The notes under the pieces are model-generated. The model was not told where the DNA came from. It ran no database searches and saw nothing but the letters and a program-made list of their open reading frames with translations. From assembly GCA_029167225.1 (NCBI GenBank), contig JARFNK010000025.1:18720-82719 (forward strand): a stretch of DNA of 64,000 nucleotides. Reading direction: 5' to 3'. How positions within the stretch are numbered: the stretch's first letter is position 1; every line of letters starts with the position of its first letter. Source of the stretch: Sphingobium arseniciresistens. GTDB taxonomy: Bacteria > Pseudomonadota > Alphaproteobacteria > Sphingomonadales > Sphingomonadaceae. This document shows positions 36,494-45,457 of this stretch, in pieces. The position numbers and the translations under genes are program-made.

Positions 36494-36816
36494 GATTTCC
36501 TCCTGAGCTTTGCGAGAAGGCGACTGGCTGCGCCGGTGAGGCCGATCAGCATCAGCCCGGTGAGGAAGCAGCCGATCCCGACGGTGGCGGCGCCGGTCAG
36601 CGTTTTCGACATCGGCAGGTCGAGCGCGATGCCGGCTGCGAGCACCAATGTTGCCATCATCACAGATTCGATAATGACGAGGCGGAAGCGCCATTGGATC
36701 GCCTGGACCTCGGCCCGCTCGGCGACGCGCGCCTCGATGATGCGTTCCAGTTCAGCGTCGGTGTTATCGACGAGACGCAGAGGCAACTGATCTGGAGATA
36801 CGGAATGGCGCTTCAT
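36490..36816 (-). CDS. Hypothetical membrane protein after traC
   Basis: A 108-residue protein with a charged helix (DAELERIIEARVAERAEV) and two hydrophobic segments at about 44-65 (LVIIESVMMATLVLAAGIAL) and 75-96. ATGA overlap with the traC stop. No family recognised. It lies at the position of trbI in F, but the two-segment topology differs from that single-pass protein. Confidence 0.6.
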   Translation of the reverse strand: MKRHSVSPDQLPLRLVDNTDAELERIIEARVAERAEVQAIQWRFRLVIIESVMMATLVLAAGIALDLPMSKTLTGAATVGIGCFLTGLMLIGLTGAASRLLAKLRRKS

Positions 36817-39335
36817 GACCTTACGCTCCGCTTCACGTCGACGGTGCGTTCCGGCTGCTCCGCACCTCCGAATATCTCGGCGGGGTCGACGCCGGCCAAT
36901 TGGCACACGGCTTCGAGCGGCGTGAGCCCTGCGCGCACCAGGCTGTCGAAGGCCGCGACCTCTTCAGGCGCGCTGGTGTTGATCCAATACGAAAAAGGGT
37001 CGACGACGAGGCGAGCGATGCCGAGCCCGAGCGGACTGTCGATGAAGACTTCGCTATAATTGGGCTTGTTGTTGCGGACCGATTTCAGGAGATCGAGGAC
37101 GAACCCCGAATAGTCGAGGATGCGGTTCTCGACCGCCTTGTCGTAGGTCGATCCCTGCAAAAGGAAGCGCGTTGCCGCATTTTCGAGGATCACCTGACCG
37201 GTGCCGCCGAACAGCAGCAGATCGTTCATGCTCTGGAGAATGATCCCGAAGCTGCCGCGATACTTGCGCGCCCGGCGATATCCCTGGCTGATCGCTTCGG
37301 CGAGCCGCGACAGATCCTGGCCCTCCTGGCGCGTCATGAACTGCGCCGCCTCGTCGCACAACACGAAGCGGGGGCGGTCGCGGGCTGACAGGTAGAGTTC
37401 CTGTGTAACCGCGTTGATCACGACCATGATCACCACGTTGAACAAGTCGGGCATCGACTTGAGCCGCTCCAGCTCCAGCACGACAAATTCGTCGCGCGAG
37501 ATGTCGAAGGTGGAAGGGCCGTTGAAATAATGGCCATAGGCGCCGTCCGACCCGAAATCGCGCAAGTTGAACGCCAGCTCGCGCGCGGTCGGCACCAGGT
37601 GATCCACCCGGTCCAGGTCTGAGGCGGTGTTCGCGGGATAGGCGCCGAGCCATTCGCGCACCGCATCGATCCCGGCTTCGGCGCGGCCGCTGTCGATCGC
37701 CCATTGCACGGCCGACTTGAGCAGGTTCCATTCGCTGGTGGTGACCGGCTTGCGGGTGGCGGCGTTCGCCATCTCCGCGACGATGGCGACCGCCATCGAG
37801 ATCGCGGATTCGCGGTCATCGCCGTCCATCGCGAGACCGAGGTCGAACGGGTTGAGCACGAGATGCTCTTCGCCGAGATCGATGTATCGGCCCGAGCAGA
37901 GCGTGCAGAGCTTGCGGTATGACCCGCCGATATCGATGATACGGATGAGCGCGTTCTGCGCGAAATATTGCTGGCAGAGGTTGTTGAGCAGGAAGCTCTT
38001 TCCTGCGCCTGATTCCGCTGAGACGATGAAATTGTAGTTGTTGATGCGCGGGTCGAAGAGGTCGAGCGTGATGAGTTGCCCCTTGCGTCCCGTATAGAGA
38101 AGGGCAGGGCGTCCACCTCCGCGGAAATCGGTCTGGATCGGTGACATCAGCACGGCGGCGCGCGCCGGCACGCGGAAATCGCGCTGGAGCATGCCAATGG
38201 TGCGCCGGTCAGGATAAAGTCCGAACGGCAGGCTTGCGGCGAGCAGGATCGGGTTGAGGTAGCTTTCCTCCTGGACCATCCAGGGCAGTGGCTCGCTTTC
38301 CCACAACCGCTTTGCGCGGGCCGCCATCTCGCGGGCCTGATGCCGATCGCTGCCGAACACCCACATGGTCGGGATCACCGAGACGAAGCGGCTGTTGCCG
38401 ATCTCGTCGAGAACCCAGCCGATCTCCTCGATCTGCTTGCCGACCTCGACGGCAAAGCTGCCCGCCGCTTTCTGCGCCGAGAGGATCTGCGCGCGCTTGT
38501 GAACCTCAAAAGCAGAATGATCGAACAGGACATTCAGCGTGTAGAGAAACGGCCCACCGATCTGGTCGCTGTCTTCGCTGCTGCCGCGCATGCCGCCGGT
38601 CAGCCGATTGGCGCGCTCGGCCGTGATCCGACGCGGCGGCGATTTTGGCGTCAGGCAACGGGCGACCTGATTGCCGAGGAATACCTCCGGCCCATCGAAA
38701 GTCAGCGCTGGTCCCGCATCGATGATCTGGCGGCGGAGAGGCACATCAGCGGTCTGCGTGAACACGCCAGGTGCCGGCACATGGACGCCATTGAATATCC
38801 GTCGGTAAAGAGAGATGATCTCACCCGGCGCCATCGATCGAATGCCAAGCTTCGCCATCTGCTCTTCGATCTGGCGCTTGAGGTCGCTGTCCATGGGCTG
38901 GCGCATCTTGACCGACAGGAAGGTGCGAAAGTTGCGTACCGGGATGCCGTGGAGCGCCTTGAGACCAGCAGTGCCGGCGCGCAGATAGTCGAAGGTGCGT
39001 TTCGCAGACGCCTGGATCAACGGATCCGGGCGGCTTTTCAGGTCGAGATAGGCGTCGAGCGCATCGTCGATCAGCGGATCGGCGAAGCTCTGGATCTGGA
39101 GCACCGTCCCTTCGGGGAAATGCACGTTGAGCAGCCCGAGCAGCGCTTCATGGACATGCGCGAACATATAGGCCGAGGGGACCAGCTCCCAGGCATAGCC
39201 CCAACCATCGTCGATAGTGAGGAAAGCCTGTTCCTCCTCGACCCAGGCTGCGAGCGGCAAATAGTCGGAAAAGCTGTCGCGTTCGACGCTCCGCCGCAGC
39301 CTTGCGAGCGTCATGCCGCCGTGTTGCCGGCTCAT
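36813..39335 (-). CDS. traC: Type IV secretion ATPase TraC (VirB4 family)
   Basis: An 840-residue cytoplasmic ATPase that powers pilus assembly. The N-terminal VirB4/TraC domain includes YFAQNA-type flanks to a Walker A motif (AESGAGKSFLL, about residues 435-446). Walker B follows (RFVLCDEAAQFM, about 660), and then the conserved Gln/Arg region FGIILQSMNDL. The length fits F TraC. The start at 39335 overlaps the traV stop (ATGA); an upstream frame extension lacks homology. Confidence 0.93.
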   Translation of the reverse strand: MSRQHGGMTLARLRRSVERDSFSDYLPLAAWVEEEQAFLTIDDGWGYAWELVPSAYMFAHVHEALLGLLNVHFPEGTVLQIQSFADPLIDDALDAYLDLKSRPDPLIQASAKRTFDYLRAGTAGLKALHGIPVRNFRTFLSVKMRQPMDSDLKRQIEEQMAKLGIRSMAPGEIISLYRRIFNGVHVPAPGVFTQTADVPLRRQIIDAGPALTFDGPEVFLGNQVARCLTPKSPPRRITAERANRLTGGMRGSSEDSDQIGGPFLYTLNVLFDHSAFEVHKRAQILSAQKAAGSFAVEVGKQIEEIGWVLDEIGNSRFVSVIPTMWVFGSDRHQAREMAARAKRLWESEPLPWMVQEESYLNPILLAASLPFGLYPDRRTIGMLQRDFRVPARAAVLMSPIQTDFRGGGRPALLYTGRKGQLITLDLFDPRINNYNFIVSAESGAGKSFLLNNLCQQYFAQNALIRIIDIGGSYRKLCTLCSGRYIDLGEEHLVLNPFDLGLAMDGDDRESAISMAVAIVAEMANAATRKPVTTSEWNLLKSAVQWAIDSGRAEAGIDAVREWLGAYPANTASDLDRVDHLVPTARELAFNLRDFGSDGAYGHYFNGPSTFDISRDEFVVLELERLKSMPDLFNVVIMVVINAVTQELYLSARDRPRFVLCDEAAQFMTRQEGQDLSRLAEAISQGYRRARKYRGSFGIILQSMNDLLLFGGTGQVILENAATRFLLQGSTYDKAVENRILDYSGFVLDLLKSVRNNKPNYSEVFIDSPLGLGIARLVVDPFSYWINTSAPEEVAAFDSLVRAGLTPLEAVCQLAGVDPAEIFGGAEQPERTVDVKRSVRS

Positions 39336-39907
39336 GGCTGCGGCTCCGCATCGTTCTGGCGGTCCTGGACCTGTTCGAGGACGCTGGTGCGCGAGGCTGG
39401 CGCAACAGGTTCTACCAGATAGTCTCCGACCACCCATTGCGGGCGCTCGACCACCGAATACACATAGCGCGGCATGTAGAGCCGATCAGGTCGTTGCCGG
39501 TCGGCATAGGGAAGGATCAGCGTGCGGACCGAGCGTGGGGGCTTGAGCATGGGCGTGACAGGCTGGTCGATCAGCCCCTGCAACTCGCGATAGACGCTGT
39601 CACGATAGCCGGCGAAGGAACCCGATGATGCCTTGCCTGCACCTCGCGTGCCCTTGTCGCCCCGGAGCATCGCCTTGTCACGTGTGACGGCGGGGTCGGA
39701 TTTCGAAGCCACGCCGGCCACCGCATCGGCATAGGCCTTGTCCGGGTGGATGCATTGGCCGTGATCGTCGTTCTTGCACGAGAATTTCTCGGAATACGGC
39801 GACATGACCGATCCCAATGTCGCGCACCCGCTCAGCGTAAGCGCTGCCATAACGGGAAGGACGAGGGACGCGGTGCGTGTCAGGTATCGCAGCGGTGATG
39901 ACCGCAT
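39332..39907 (-). CDS. traV: Conjugal transfer outer-membrane lipoprotein TraV
   Basis: A 191-residue lipoprotein with a lipobox LTLSGC at about residue 28. The mature N-terminus (YSEKFSCKNDDHGQCIHP) with two Cys residues is typical of TraV, the VirB7-like anchor of the outer-membrane core ring with TraB and TraK. ATG 39907 has GGGAG eight bases upstream and gives a normal signal length. An in-frame ATG at 39943, overlapping the traB stop as TGATG, would add 12 residues and remains possible. Confidence 0.85.
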   Translation of the reverse strand: MRSSPLRYLTRTASLVLPVMAALTLSGCATLGSVMSPYSEKFSCKNDDHGQCIHPDKAYADAVAGVASKSDPAVTRDKAMLRGDKGTRGAGKASSGSFAGYRDSVYRELQGLIDQPVTPMLKPPRSVRTLILPYADRQRPDRLYMPRYVYSVVERPQWVVGDYLVEPVAPASRTSVLEQVQDRQNDAEPQP

Positions 39908-39942
39908 GGCTTGAACTCCCTGTTGGATAGAGGGCACGACCA

Positions 39943-41250
39943 TCAGAATTTGCTCCCGGCGGTCGGCTTGATCTCAAGTGTGATGCCTTCCTGGATCACG
40001 ACGACGACCTCCTTCGCGGCGCCCACTTCAACGATGGGGCCGGCCTGCCGGGCGAGATCGAGGAAGAAGTCGGTGAGCTTGTCCGAGGATCGCGACAGGC
40101 CGCCTGCAATCCCGGCTTTGGCGGCATCTCCGGCATCGAAGCTGCGCACTGAGCCGAGGGCCGATGTCGAGACATTGCCTACGGTGTTCTCGACGGTCTG
40201 GGCGACGCCGGTGATGGTTCCGGCTATGAAGGTGCGAGCCAGCGCCGCTCCGGCGCGCGTCACAACCTTGCCAGAGAGGCCCTTTTTCCCGTCCGCATCG
40301 ACGAAGAACCCCTTGACGGCCTGATCGACCACGGAACGTTCATCGAAGTCGACACAGGACAGTGACACGAGCTGTACCTCGACCCGCTCCTTGGCGAGGC
40401 TCCCGGTCGCATTGCCAATGACAAAGCAGCCGGAGAGATTGGCTTTCACGTCATTGGGGAGCACGGCGGGAGCCTGCACGCGGGCGATCAGTGGTTCGGG
40501 ATTGCTGGTCGCGTCCCGGCTCGCCAGCGCGTCGATCCCGGTCAGAAGACGCGCCTTCATGAAACCAGGCGGCAAATAGATCGTCCGATTCTTTTTTTTC
40601 GAACCTCCCGCTTGATCGCCGGTCGCGACCGGACTGGTCGCGCCGCCGATCGCACCCACCGTCTTTTCAACCGGTGGTGCCGGAGGGGCAGGTGGAGCGG
40701 AGGGGGGAGCCGGAGGTGCGGAGGACGCAGACCCCATGTCGCCGCTCGTGGGCGGTTCAGGAAACCCGGGCACGTCACCTGGAAGCGCAGGCGGAAGATC
40801 CGGGTTCGTGGATTCACCGGAGGCGGATCGAGATCCCGCGCCGGGTACGATCTTGCCTTCCTCAATGGCGGTGACCCGGTCTCCCAGCAACGATTGGCCA
40901 TCGAGAATCTTCTGCAGATCACCGCGAAGTTTCACCTCAAGGCTGTCGCCCCGGAGACCCGCGCCCATATCGAGTTTTGAAGCTGGTGGCGTGGCCGTTT
41001 GATCGGGCTTGTCACCGCTTGCGGTATATAGGCCAAGGCCCAGCACACCGATCGCACCCACGACTCCGACTTGCTTCAACCGAAGCTGATGGCGGGCGCC
41101 TAGCGCCGCCCAGCGTGCTTTGAAGTCAAGCAGCGCCGGGCCGCGATCGAGACCGGGAGCCTGCGGGCGAGTTGCCTGATAGCTTTCGAGATCGAGTTCG
41201 TCGCCGTGCTCATCGGAGCCGCGATCGCGGGGAGGGCCGCCCGCGCTCAT
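39943..41250 (-). CDS. traB: Conjugal transfer protein TraB (VirB10 family)
   Basis: A 435-residue inner-membrane protein that spans the periplasm. One membrane segment at about 58-77 (VGVVGAIGVLGLGLY) is followed by a coiled region (LKGDL-type, here RGDLQKILDGQSLLGDRVTAIEEG), a strongly Pro-rich linker at about 160-195 and the C-terminal TraB/VirB10 beta domain (LPPGFMKARLLTGIDA, IARVQAPAVLP, CFVIGNATGSL). It forms the core ring with TraV and TraK. Overlaps traK by four bases. Confidence 0.92.
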   Translation of the reverse strand: MSAGGPPRDRGSDEHGDELDLESYQATRPQAPGLDRGPALLDFKARWAALGARHQLRLKQVGVVGAIGVLGLGLYTASGDKPDQTATPPASKLDMGAGLRGDSLEVKLRGDLQKILDGQSLLGDRVTAIEEGKIVPGAGSRSASGESTNPDLPPALPGDVPGFPEPPTSGDMGSASSAPPAPPSAPPAPPAPPVEKTVGAIGGATSPVATGDQAGGSKKKNRTIYLPPGFMKARLLTGIDALASRDATSNPEPLIARVQAPAVLPNDVKANLSGCFVIGNATGSLAKERVEVQLVSLSCVDFDERSVVDQAVKGFFVDADGKKGLSGKVVTRAGAALARTFIAGTITGVAQTVENTVGNVSTSALGSVRSFDAGDAAKAGIAGGLSRSSDKLTDFFLDLARQAGPIVEVGAAKEVVVVIQEGITLEIKPTAGSKF

Positions 41251-42005
41251 TGCCCGGCTCCCCTGCGCACGACAATGAGTCGTGCAGTCTCGCCTGCAGC
41301 GAGATTGTTGCGATCCAGCGTGACGGCGAAGATATTTGTGCCGAGCGCGCTGTCTAGGAAGCTTCGCTCATCGAGGACGGCTTCACCGCCGACAGAAACC
41401 AGATATTCGGATGCTGAAAGTCCCGAACCATCTATCTCGACACGTCGACGTTCCTCGATCGCTGCGCCGGGTAGGCCGGTGAGCCGGATCGCAGTGGAAC
41501 GTGGTGCAACCGTCGTGAAGCTTCCCGGTATCCGATCCTGGAGCATTGCGAGCGTAATCGAAACCGCACGTTCTTCTTCCACCAACGGACCAAGCAGTTC
41601 TTCGTTGGACCTAGCACGCTGGGGAGCACCCGGTTGCAACAAGACCGTTTGCGCGGGAATATCCGACGGTTCCGCATAAAGCGGATACACAGCGCCGTTG
41701 CAGGTGACAAAGAACTCAGACGGCGTCGTGACGAAGCTGCGCGTCACCATGCCGGAATCATCGATCTCGCGAACGAGGAACTTGATCCATGCGTCAGCGC
41801 CGGCGCGTTCGACAGCGATGGCCTTCTCCGCGCTGAACTTCACGTCCTCGATCTCGCCGCCAATGCAGACGACATGATTGATATCGCGGTTGGACAAACG
41901 GATCGTGCTGGTCTGGTCGGGCAGAGCGGCGACGGTCTGCGCTATTGCCGGTAGCGGCATCAGCGCAAGGCCGAGGACCAGCAGCCGCTTAACGGGGCTG
42001 GGCAT
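41247..42005 (-). CDS. traK: Conjugal transfer secretin-like protein TraK (VirB9-like)
   Basis: A 252-residue exported protein with a signal peptide (1-22, ending AIAQT). The mature part is rich in beta strands, as in TraK, the outer-membrane-associated member of the core ring. Landmarks are the opening TIRLSNRDINHVVC, the central FVTTPSEFFVTCNG and the C-terminal GTNIFAVTLDRNNL. Its start overlaps the traE end by 17 bases. Confidence 0.87.
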   Translation of the reverse strand: MPSPVKRLLVLGLALMPLPAIAQTVAALPDQTSTIRLSNRDINHVVCIGGEIEDVKFSAEKAIAVERAGADAWIKFLVREIDDSGMVTRSFVTTPSEFFVTCNGAVYPLYAEPSDIPAQTVLLQPGAPQRARSNEELLGPLVEEERAVSITLAMLQDRIPGSFTTVAPRSTAIRLTGLPGAAIEERRRVEIDGSGLSASEYLVSVGGEAVLDERSFLDSALGTNIFAVTLDRNNLAAGETARLIVVRRGAGQ

Positions 42006-42627
42006 CGAATTTTTCCTCTGTCAGGGCGGTGAGCCAGAAGCGGCCATTGTCGATCGCGTAACGAATCCGCAGATTGCCCCGGAACTTGCGGATCACGCCG
42101 CCGATGACCCGAACCTTCTCGACCGGCACGAGGATTTCGCGGTCGGTCCATGTCACGGGCTGATCGGGGCGGATGTAAGTCGCGATCGAGAGGGTTGGAT
42201 TGTCGGCCAGCTCGTCGAGCAACCGATTGAGGCCATCCCTCAGGCTATTGTAGCTTGAGGGATGAACAATGCTCAGCAGTTCCTGGAACTGCCGATCGGC
42301 GGAATAAGCCGAATAGGTGCCCGAGAGCGAGACGATGTTGCGAGTGATCATTCTTAGATAGGCTTCGGACGGCCTGTTGCCCGTCACATAGAGATCACCA
42401 CCCGCACCGAACGGCACAACTACGGTGCGCGTGTTCTGGTTGGAGGTGTAAATCACCATCCCGAGCACTGCGGTGATGCCAAACAAGCCGACCACGGCGA
42501 GTTTCAGCAGGCGGTTCTCTTCGAAGAGATTGCTGGCGCCCTGGACGTAGCGATGGATACCGAAGCTGGCCGGTTTGCCGAGCAACGGATCTCGCGCGGG
42601 GGTATCAGGGGTTTTGCGTCCGAACAT
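41989..42627 (-). CDS. traE: Conjugal transfer protein TraE (VirB5/8-like)
   Basis: A 212-residue inner-membrane protein with one N-terminal segment at about 44-62 (LAVVGLFGITAVLGMVIY), then a periplasmic domain. Family landmarks are TRTVVVPFG, SEAYLRMITRNIVSL, IVHPSSYNSLRDGL and VRVIGGVIRKFRG. In F-type systems TraE contributes to the inner-membrane part of the channel. It follows traL by nine bases. Confidence 0.9.
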   Translation of the reverse strand: MFGRKTPDTPARDPLLGKPASFGIHRYVQGASNLFEENRLLKLAVVGLFGITAVLGMVIYTSNQNTRTVVVPFGAGGDLYVTGNRPSEAYLRMITRNIVSLSGTYSAYSADRQFQELLSIVHPSSYNSLRDGLNRLLDELADNPTLSIATYIRPDQPVTWTDREILVPVEKVRVIGGVIRKFRGNLRIRYAIDNGRFWLTALTEEKFDAQPR

Positions 42628-42636
42628 CGCTTGTTC

Positions 42637-42903
42637 TCACTCGAAAAAGCGGGTCTGCGTCGGACCCGGATATTTGGACCAGCGAACCAGCCCCCAACGC
42701 CAGGCCAGGTGCGGGATGAACCCACGCGGCTTGGTCCGAAGCCAGGGAATGAAAAGGAGAAGGGCCGCGATGAGCGCCCAGCCGAGCATCCCGCCGAGGA
42801 TTACGGCGACGAAGATGGTCGACATCACCAGCACGAACTCGTCCGACCCAAACCAGAGGATTTGAACCGGCTTGTGCAGATATTGGGGTAGCCGTTCGTC
42901 CAC
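42637..42903 (-). CDS. traL: Conjugal transfer protein TraL
   Basis: An 88-residue inner-membrane protein with the standard opening DERLPQYLHKPVQILWFGSDE and two close membrane segments (FVLVMSTIFVAVILGGMLG and LIAALLLFIPW), matching TraL, the VirB3-like component. GTG at 42903 is the start: AGGAGGAG stands before it and homology begins there, while the longer frame is not conserved. The 134 bases to traA hold nothing further. Confidence 0.9.
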   Translation of the reverse strand: MDERLPQYLHKPVQILWFGSDEFVLVMSTIFVAVILGGMLGWALIAALLLFIPWLRTKPRGFIPHLAWRWGLVRWSKYPGPTQTRFFE

Positions 42904-43037
42904 GAACCCTTCTCCTCCTGCTTCAAGACCGCCCTGCGAAGCTGCGGTTGAACAACACAGGCAGTCTCGCCAGCACGCCGAAGCGCTCTGGCTTGTTGAG
43001 GTCCGCCATCCGTGCAATCGGACGGCGAACCAAACCG

Positions 43038-43352
43038 TCAGATGACCATCCCGAAAGTCTGGAGGATGGTGTCGGATTTGATCAGGCAGACCGCGGCAAC
43101 GATGGTGGGGATGCCGACCATGACGTTGCTGAACAGGCGCGAGACGCCGAACAAGAACGCGGCAACGCCGCCGACGAAACCGAGCGGTCCCTTCACGCCT
43201 TTGTTCACGACGATGTCATAGATGTCGTAACCAAGGTCGCCGACCGCCGGCGCGGTGAACGCGTGAGCGCCACCGCTCACCATCGCGGCGAAGGCCAGGG
43301 GAATGCCGATATTGGCGAAGGAAGCGGTTTGCCTTCCAAGTGTCTTCAACAT
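43038..43352 (-). CDS. traA: F-type pilin (TraA-like)
   Basis: A 104-residue small hydrophobic protein. A long leader (residues 1-30, ending GGAHA) precedes a mature part of about 74 residues with two hydrophobic stretches (GFVGGVAAFLFGVSRL and IPTIVAAVCLI), the expected form of an F-type propilin. It is placed immediately before traL as in other F-type operons. GGAG precedes the ATG by eight bases. The S26 peptidase in the same operon is the likely leader peptidase. The 192 bases to the dsbC gene carry no other gene. Confidence 0.82.
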   Translation of the reverse strand: MLKTLGRQTASFANIGIPLAFAAMVSGGAHAFTAPAVGDLGYDIYDIVVNKGVKGPLGFVGGVAAFLFGVSRLFSNVMVGIPTIVAAVCLIKSDTILQTFGMVI

Positions 43353-43544
43353 GCACGTGCTCCAGTCAAAATGGGCCGCTCCGCAATATGCTGGCCGGCA
43401 TCGATGGGGATCGCTGTCGGCCGACGGCGAGGCTGGACGGCCCGTTTCGGGTCTCGCCGTCGGCATTCCGGTGCGCGCGGCGCCGTCCTGCCATGCTGCA
43501 GGAGGACGGCCGCGAGCGTCCGCGATGGGAGAGTGGAGAACCGT

Positions 43545-44315
43545 TCAGCGCGCGGCATCGGCGAGCGCCTTCCCGGTCTTCAGAAATTCTTCCAATTCGG
43601 CCTGCTGGAAGCCGGATATGATCTTTCCGCCCACGATCAGCGTAGGTGTGCCGGTGATGCCCGCCTTGCTCACGACACGCGCGTCCGCGTCGACCCTGGC
43701 TCGGCCTTCCGCGCAGCTGCGGAGCTCAACTGGAGCCGCTCCCGCGTAAACCGTCTTGAACGCAGCCTCCTTGTCAGGCGAACAGAGGATATGCTCGGCC
43801 TTGGCGGCAGCTTCCGGATGGATGCCCGAGACAAAGATGATCAGGCGGCGGACGGGCTTGCCCTCTGCTTCCTTCGCGGCCCAGAACCGGTCGAGCGCGC
43901 GGCAATAAGGGCAATCGGGATCGGTGAACTCGATCACCTGTGGGGCGTCAGCGGGGCCGATCGCCAAGGCCTTGCTGGTGTCGATCGCCGCCAGCTTCCG
44001 CTGCGCAGACCTATCCTGGGCAAGAGCGGTAATGTTTATGCCATTGCGATCATAAACCGCCGCGAAGAGCAGGTGCTCGCTCTCAGGCGCGTAATATATG
44101 ATCCGGCCGCCGGCACTCGCCTGATAGATCGGGCCCTTGACCGGTGCCGGACCGAAATCCTCGAACTGCAGGTTAGTGAATGTCTGCCTCAACTCGTTCT
44201 CGGCTTCGCGAGCCGCGACGACAAGAGGATCAACTTGCTGCGCTGAGGCGGCACTCTGGAAGACCAGGATAAAAGGCAGGACGAGGGCGAATGCCCCCGG
44301 CTTAGCGACGCGCAT
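43545..44315 (-). CDS. dsbC: Thiol:disulfide interchange protein DsbC type
   Basis: A 256-residue exported protein with a signal peptide (1-25, ending ASAQQ). The N-terminal dimerisation region is followed by a thioredoxin domain with CPYC (FTDPDCPYCRALDRF) and the cis-Pro strand GTPTLIVGG near the C-terminus, the DsbC pattern. Disulfide isomerases are regularly found at the head of F-type operons, where they fold Cys-rich Tra proteins such as TraN and TraU. Its start overlaps the preceding small gene by 14 bases. Confidence 0.88.
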   Translation of the reverse strand: MRVAKPGAFALVLPFILVFQSAASAQQVDPLVVAAREAENELRQTFTNLQFEDFGPAPVKGPIYQASAGGRIIYYAPESEHLLFAAVYDRNGINITALAQDRSAQRKLAAIDTSKALAIGPADAPQVIEFTDPDCPYCRALDRFWAAKEAEGKPVRRLIIFVSGIHPEAAAKAEHILCSPDKEAAFKTVYAGAAPVELRSCAEGRARVDADARVVSKAGITGTPTLIVGGKIISGFQQAELEEFLKTGKALADAAR

Positions 44316-44595
44316 GCGAACTCTCCTCTGTTGAAAGGGCCGGACGCAGGAACAGCCGCGCATCAAGATGCATGTCGGCGCCGATCCGGATGATTTTGGA
44401 TGGGGTCGGCGGAACGGAGGCGCTTCCGGCTCCACCGGCGCCGGAAGCCCGGATGACAAAGCCGCTCATCGTCGGAACGATGGTCCGCTGACCTTCCAGG
44501 TTTAGCGGTGCGCTGCCGTCAGTTCCCGCCTGTGTGGATGTCGTGACCACGAGGGCGCAACAGGCAAGGGTCATCGCATTGGCAATCGGCGTCAT
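44302..44595 (-). CDS. Hypothetical small exported protein, first gene of the transfer operon
   Basis: A 97-residue protein with a signal peptide (about 1-23, hydrophobic run LACCALVVTTSTQA). The mature part is short, Pro/Gly/Ser-rich, and ends in a basic tail. No family recognised. It lies 14 bases into overlap with dsbC and is the first gene of the leftward operon, directly behind the regulatory interval. ATG 44595 is the start adjacent to the hydrophobic run; an upstream TTG/ATG extension adds a few residues only. Confidence 0.55.
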   Translation of the reverse strand: MTPIANAMTLACCALVVTTSTQAGTDGSAPLNLEGQRTIVPTMSGFVIRASGAGGAGSASVPPTPSKIIRIGADMHLDARLFLRPALSTEESSHARR

Positions 44596-45040
44596 GCACG
44601 ACTCCATTCGGCGCATTGCGCCAGGTTTGAGAATTACTTGTGGACCCGAAGTAGAAGACCCGAATCGATCTGTGTTTTTCGGCTCGATGTCTGAGTGATT
44701 TGAAACAGAAGTAATTGCAACAGCAGTAGGAGTGGAACCGCACCGCTCACCGAAATGAGTTCTAAATGTACGAATTTAGTTGGTTACAGGCGCGGTTTTG
44801 CTCAAATCACCCGGTGTAGGCCATTGCCGGCGTCGCATTGTCAAAATAGTCGAAATCCGACGAAATGCACCAAAAGGATGGCTTCAGTGACAATGCGAAA
44901 GCAAATGAGCATTTCTCTGCCTTATCGGCAGTGAAGTGCCTCTAAATTCAACGCCATCTATTATTGCTAAATATCGGATGAATACCTTACGCCCTGCCTC
45001 AATTTATCATGTCAGGAGATTTTCCGAGGAGAGCGGAGCA
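44596..45040. promoter_or_regulatory. Divergent control region of the transfer operon
   Basis: About 445 bases between the transfer operon (leftward) and the HTH regulator (rightward). It contains two inverted repeats: CTAAAT/ATTTAG with a six-base spacer at 44762-44779, and TCGCATTGTCA (44833-44843) with its exact complement TGACAATGCGA (44888-44898). CGAAAT occurs repeatedly between the latter arms. The interval is AT-richer than its surroundings. Operators, promoters or an origin of transfer could lie here; none is proven. Confidence 0.55.
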
Positions 45041-45457
45041 ATGTCATCAAATGAGAAATTCGCCCCCGTCGACCTGTCCCCTTTCAAGGTCATCAAAAAG
45101 ATGGCCGGGGAGCGGGTCAGGCAGGAACGTAAACGTCGACAAGTCACGCAATCGGAACTTGCCCACGAGATGGGGTTTGGACCGCGATGGCTACGGGATG
45201 TAGAGGCCGGTGCTCCGGGTACGCGATTGGAAGATCATATCAGCGCAACCTTGCGGCTAGGGGACTCGATCGGACATATTATGTTCCCGGTCCTCTTTAT
45301 GGCGCACGGCATCCGTTTTCCGCAGCACTTATATTACGAGGATATCAGGGGCCTCGAACGTAAGTGCATCGAATTGATCGTGGATTGGGCGGTCAATTCT
45401 CTGAAGCAGGATTTGCCGTCAGAATGGTGGCCTTCCAGTCACCATGACGAACGTTGA
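45041..45457 (+). CDS. XRE-type helix-turn-helix regulator
   Basis: A 138-residue protein. Residues about 18-72 form a Cro/C1-type helix-turn-helix (RVRQERKRRQVTQSELAHEMGFG...RWLRDVEAG). The C-terminal 65 residues are helical and aromatic-rich (FMAHGIRFPQHLYYEDIRGLERKCIELIVDW). ATG 45041 has GAGGAG upstream; earlier in-frame starts back to 44936 are less likely. It is divergent from the transfer operon and next to two inverted repeats, so it is the obvious candidate for controlling conjugation genes. Confidence 0.78.
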   Translation: MSSNEKFAPVDLSPFKVIKKMAGERVRQERKRRQVTQSELAHEMGFGPRWLRDVEAGAPGTRLEDHISATLRLGDSIGHIMFPVLFMAHGIRFPQHLYYEDIRGLERKCIELIVDWAVNSLKQDLPSEWWPSSHHDER

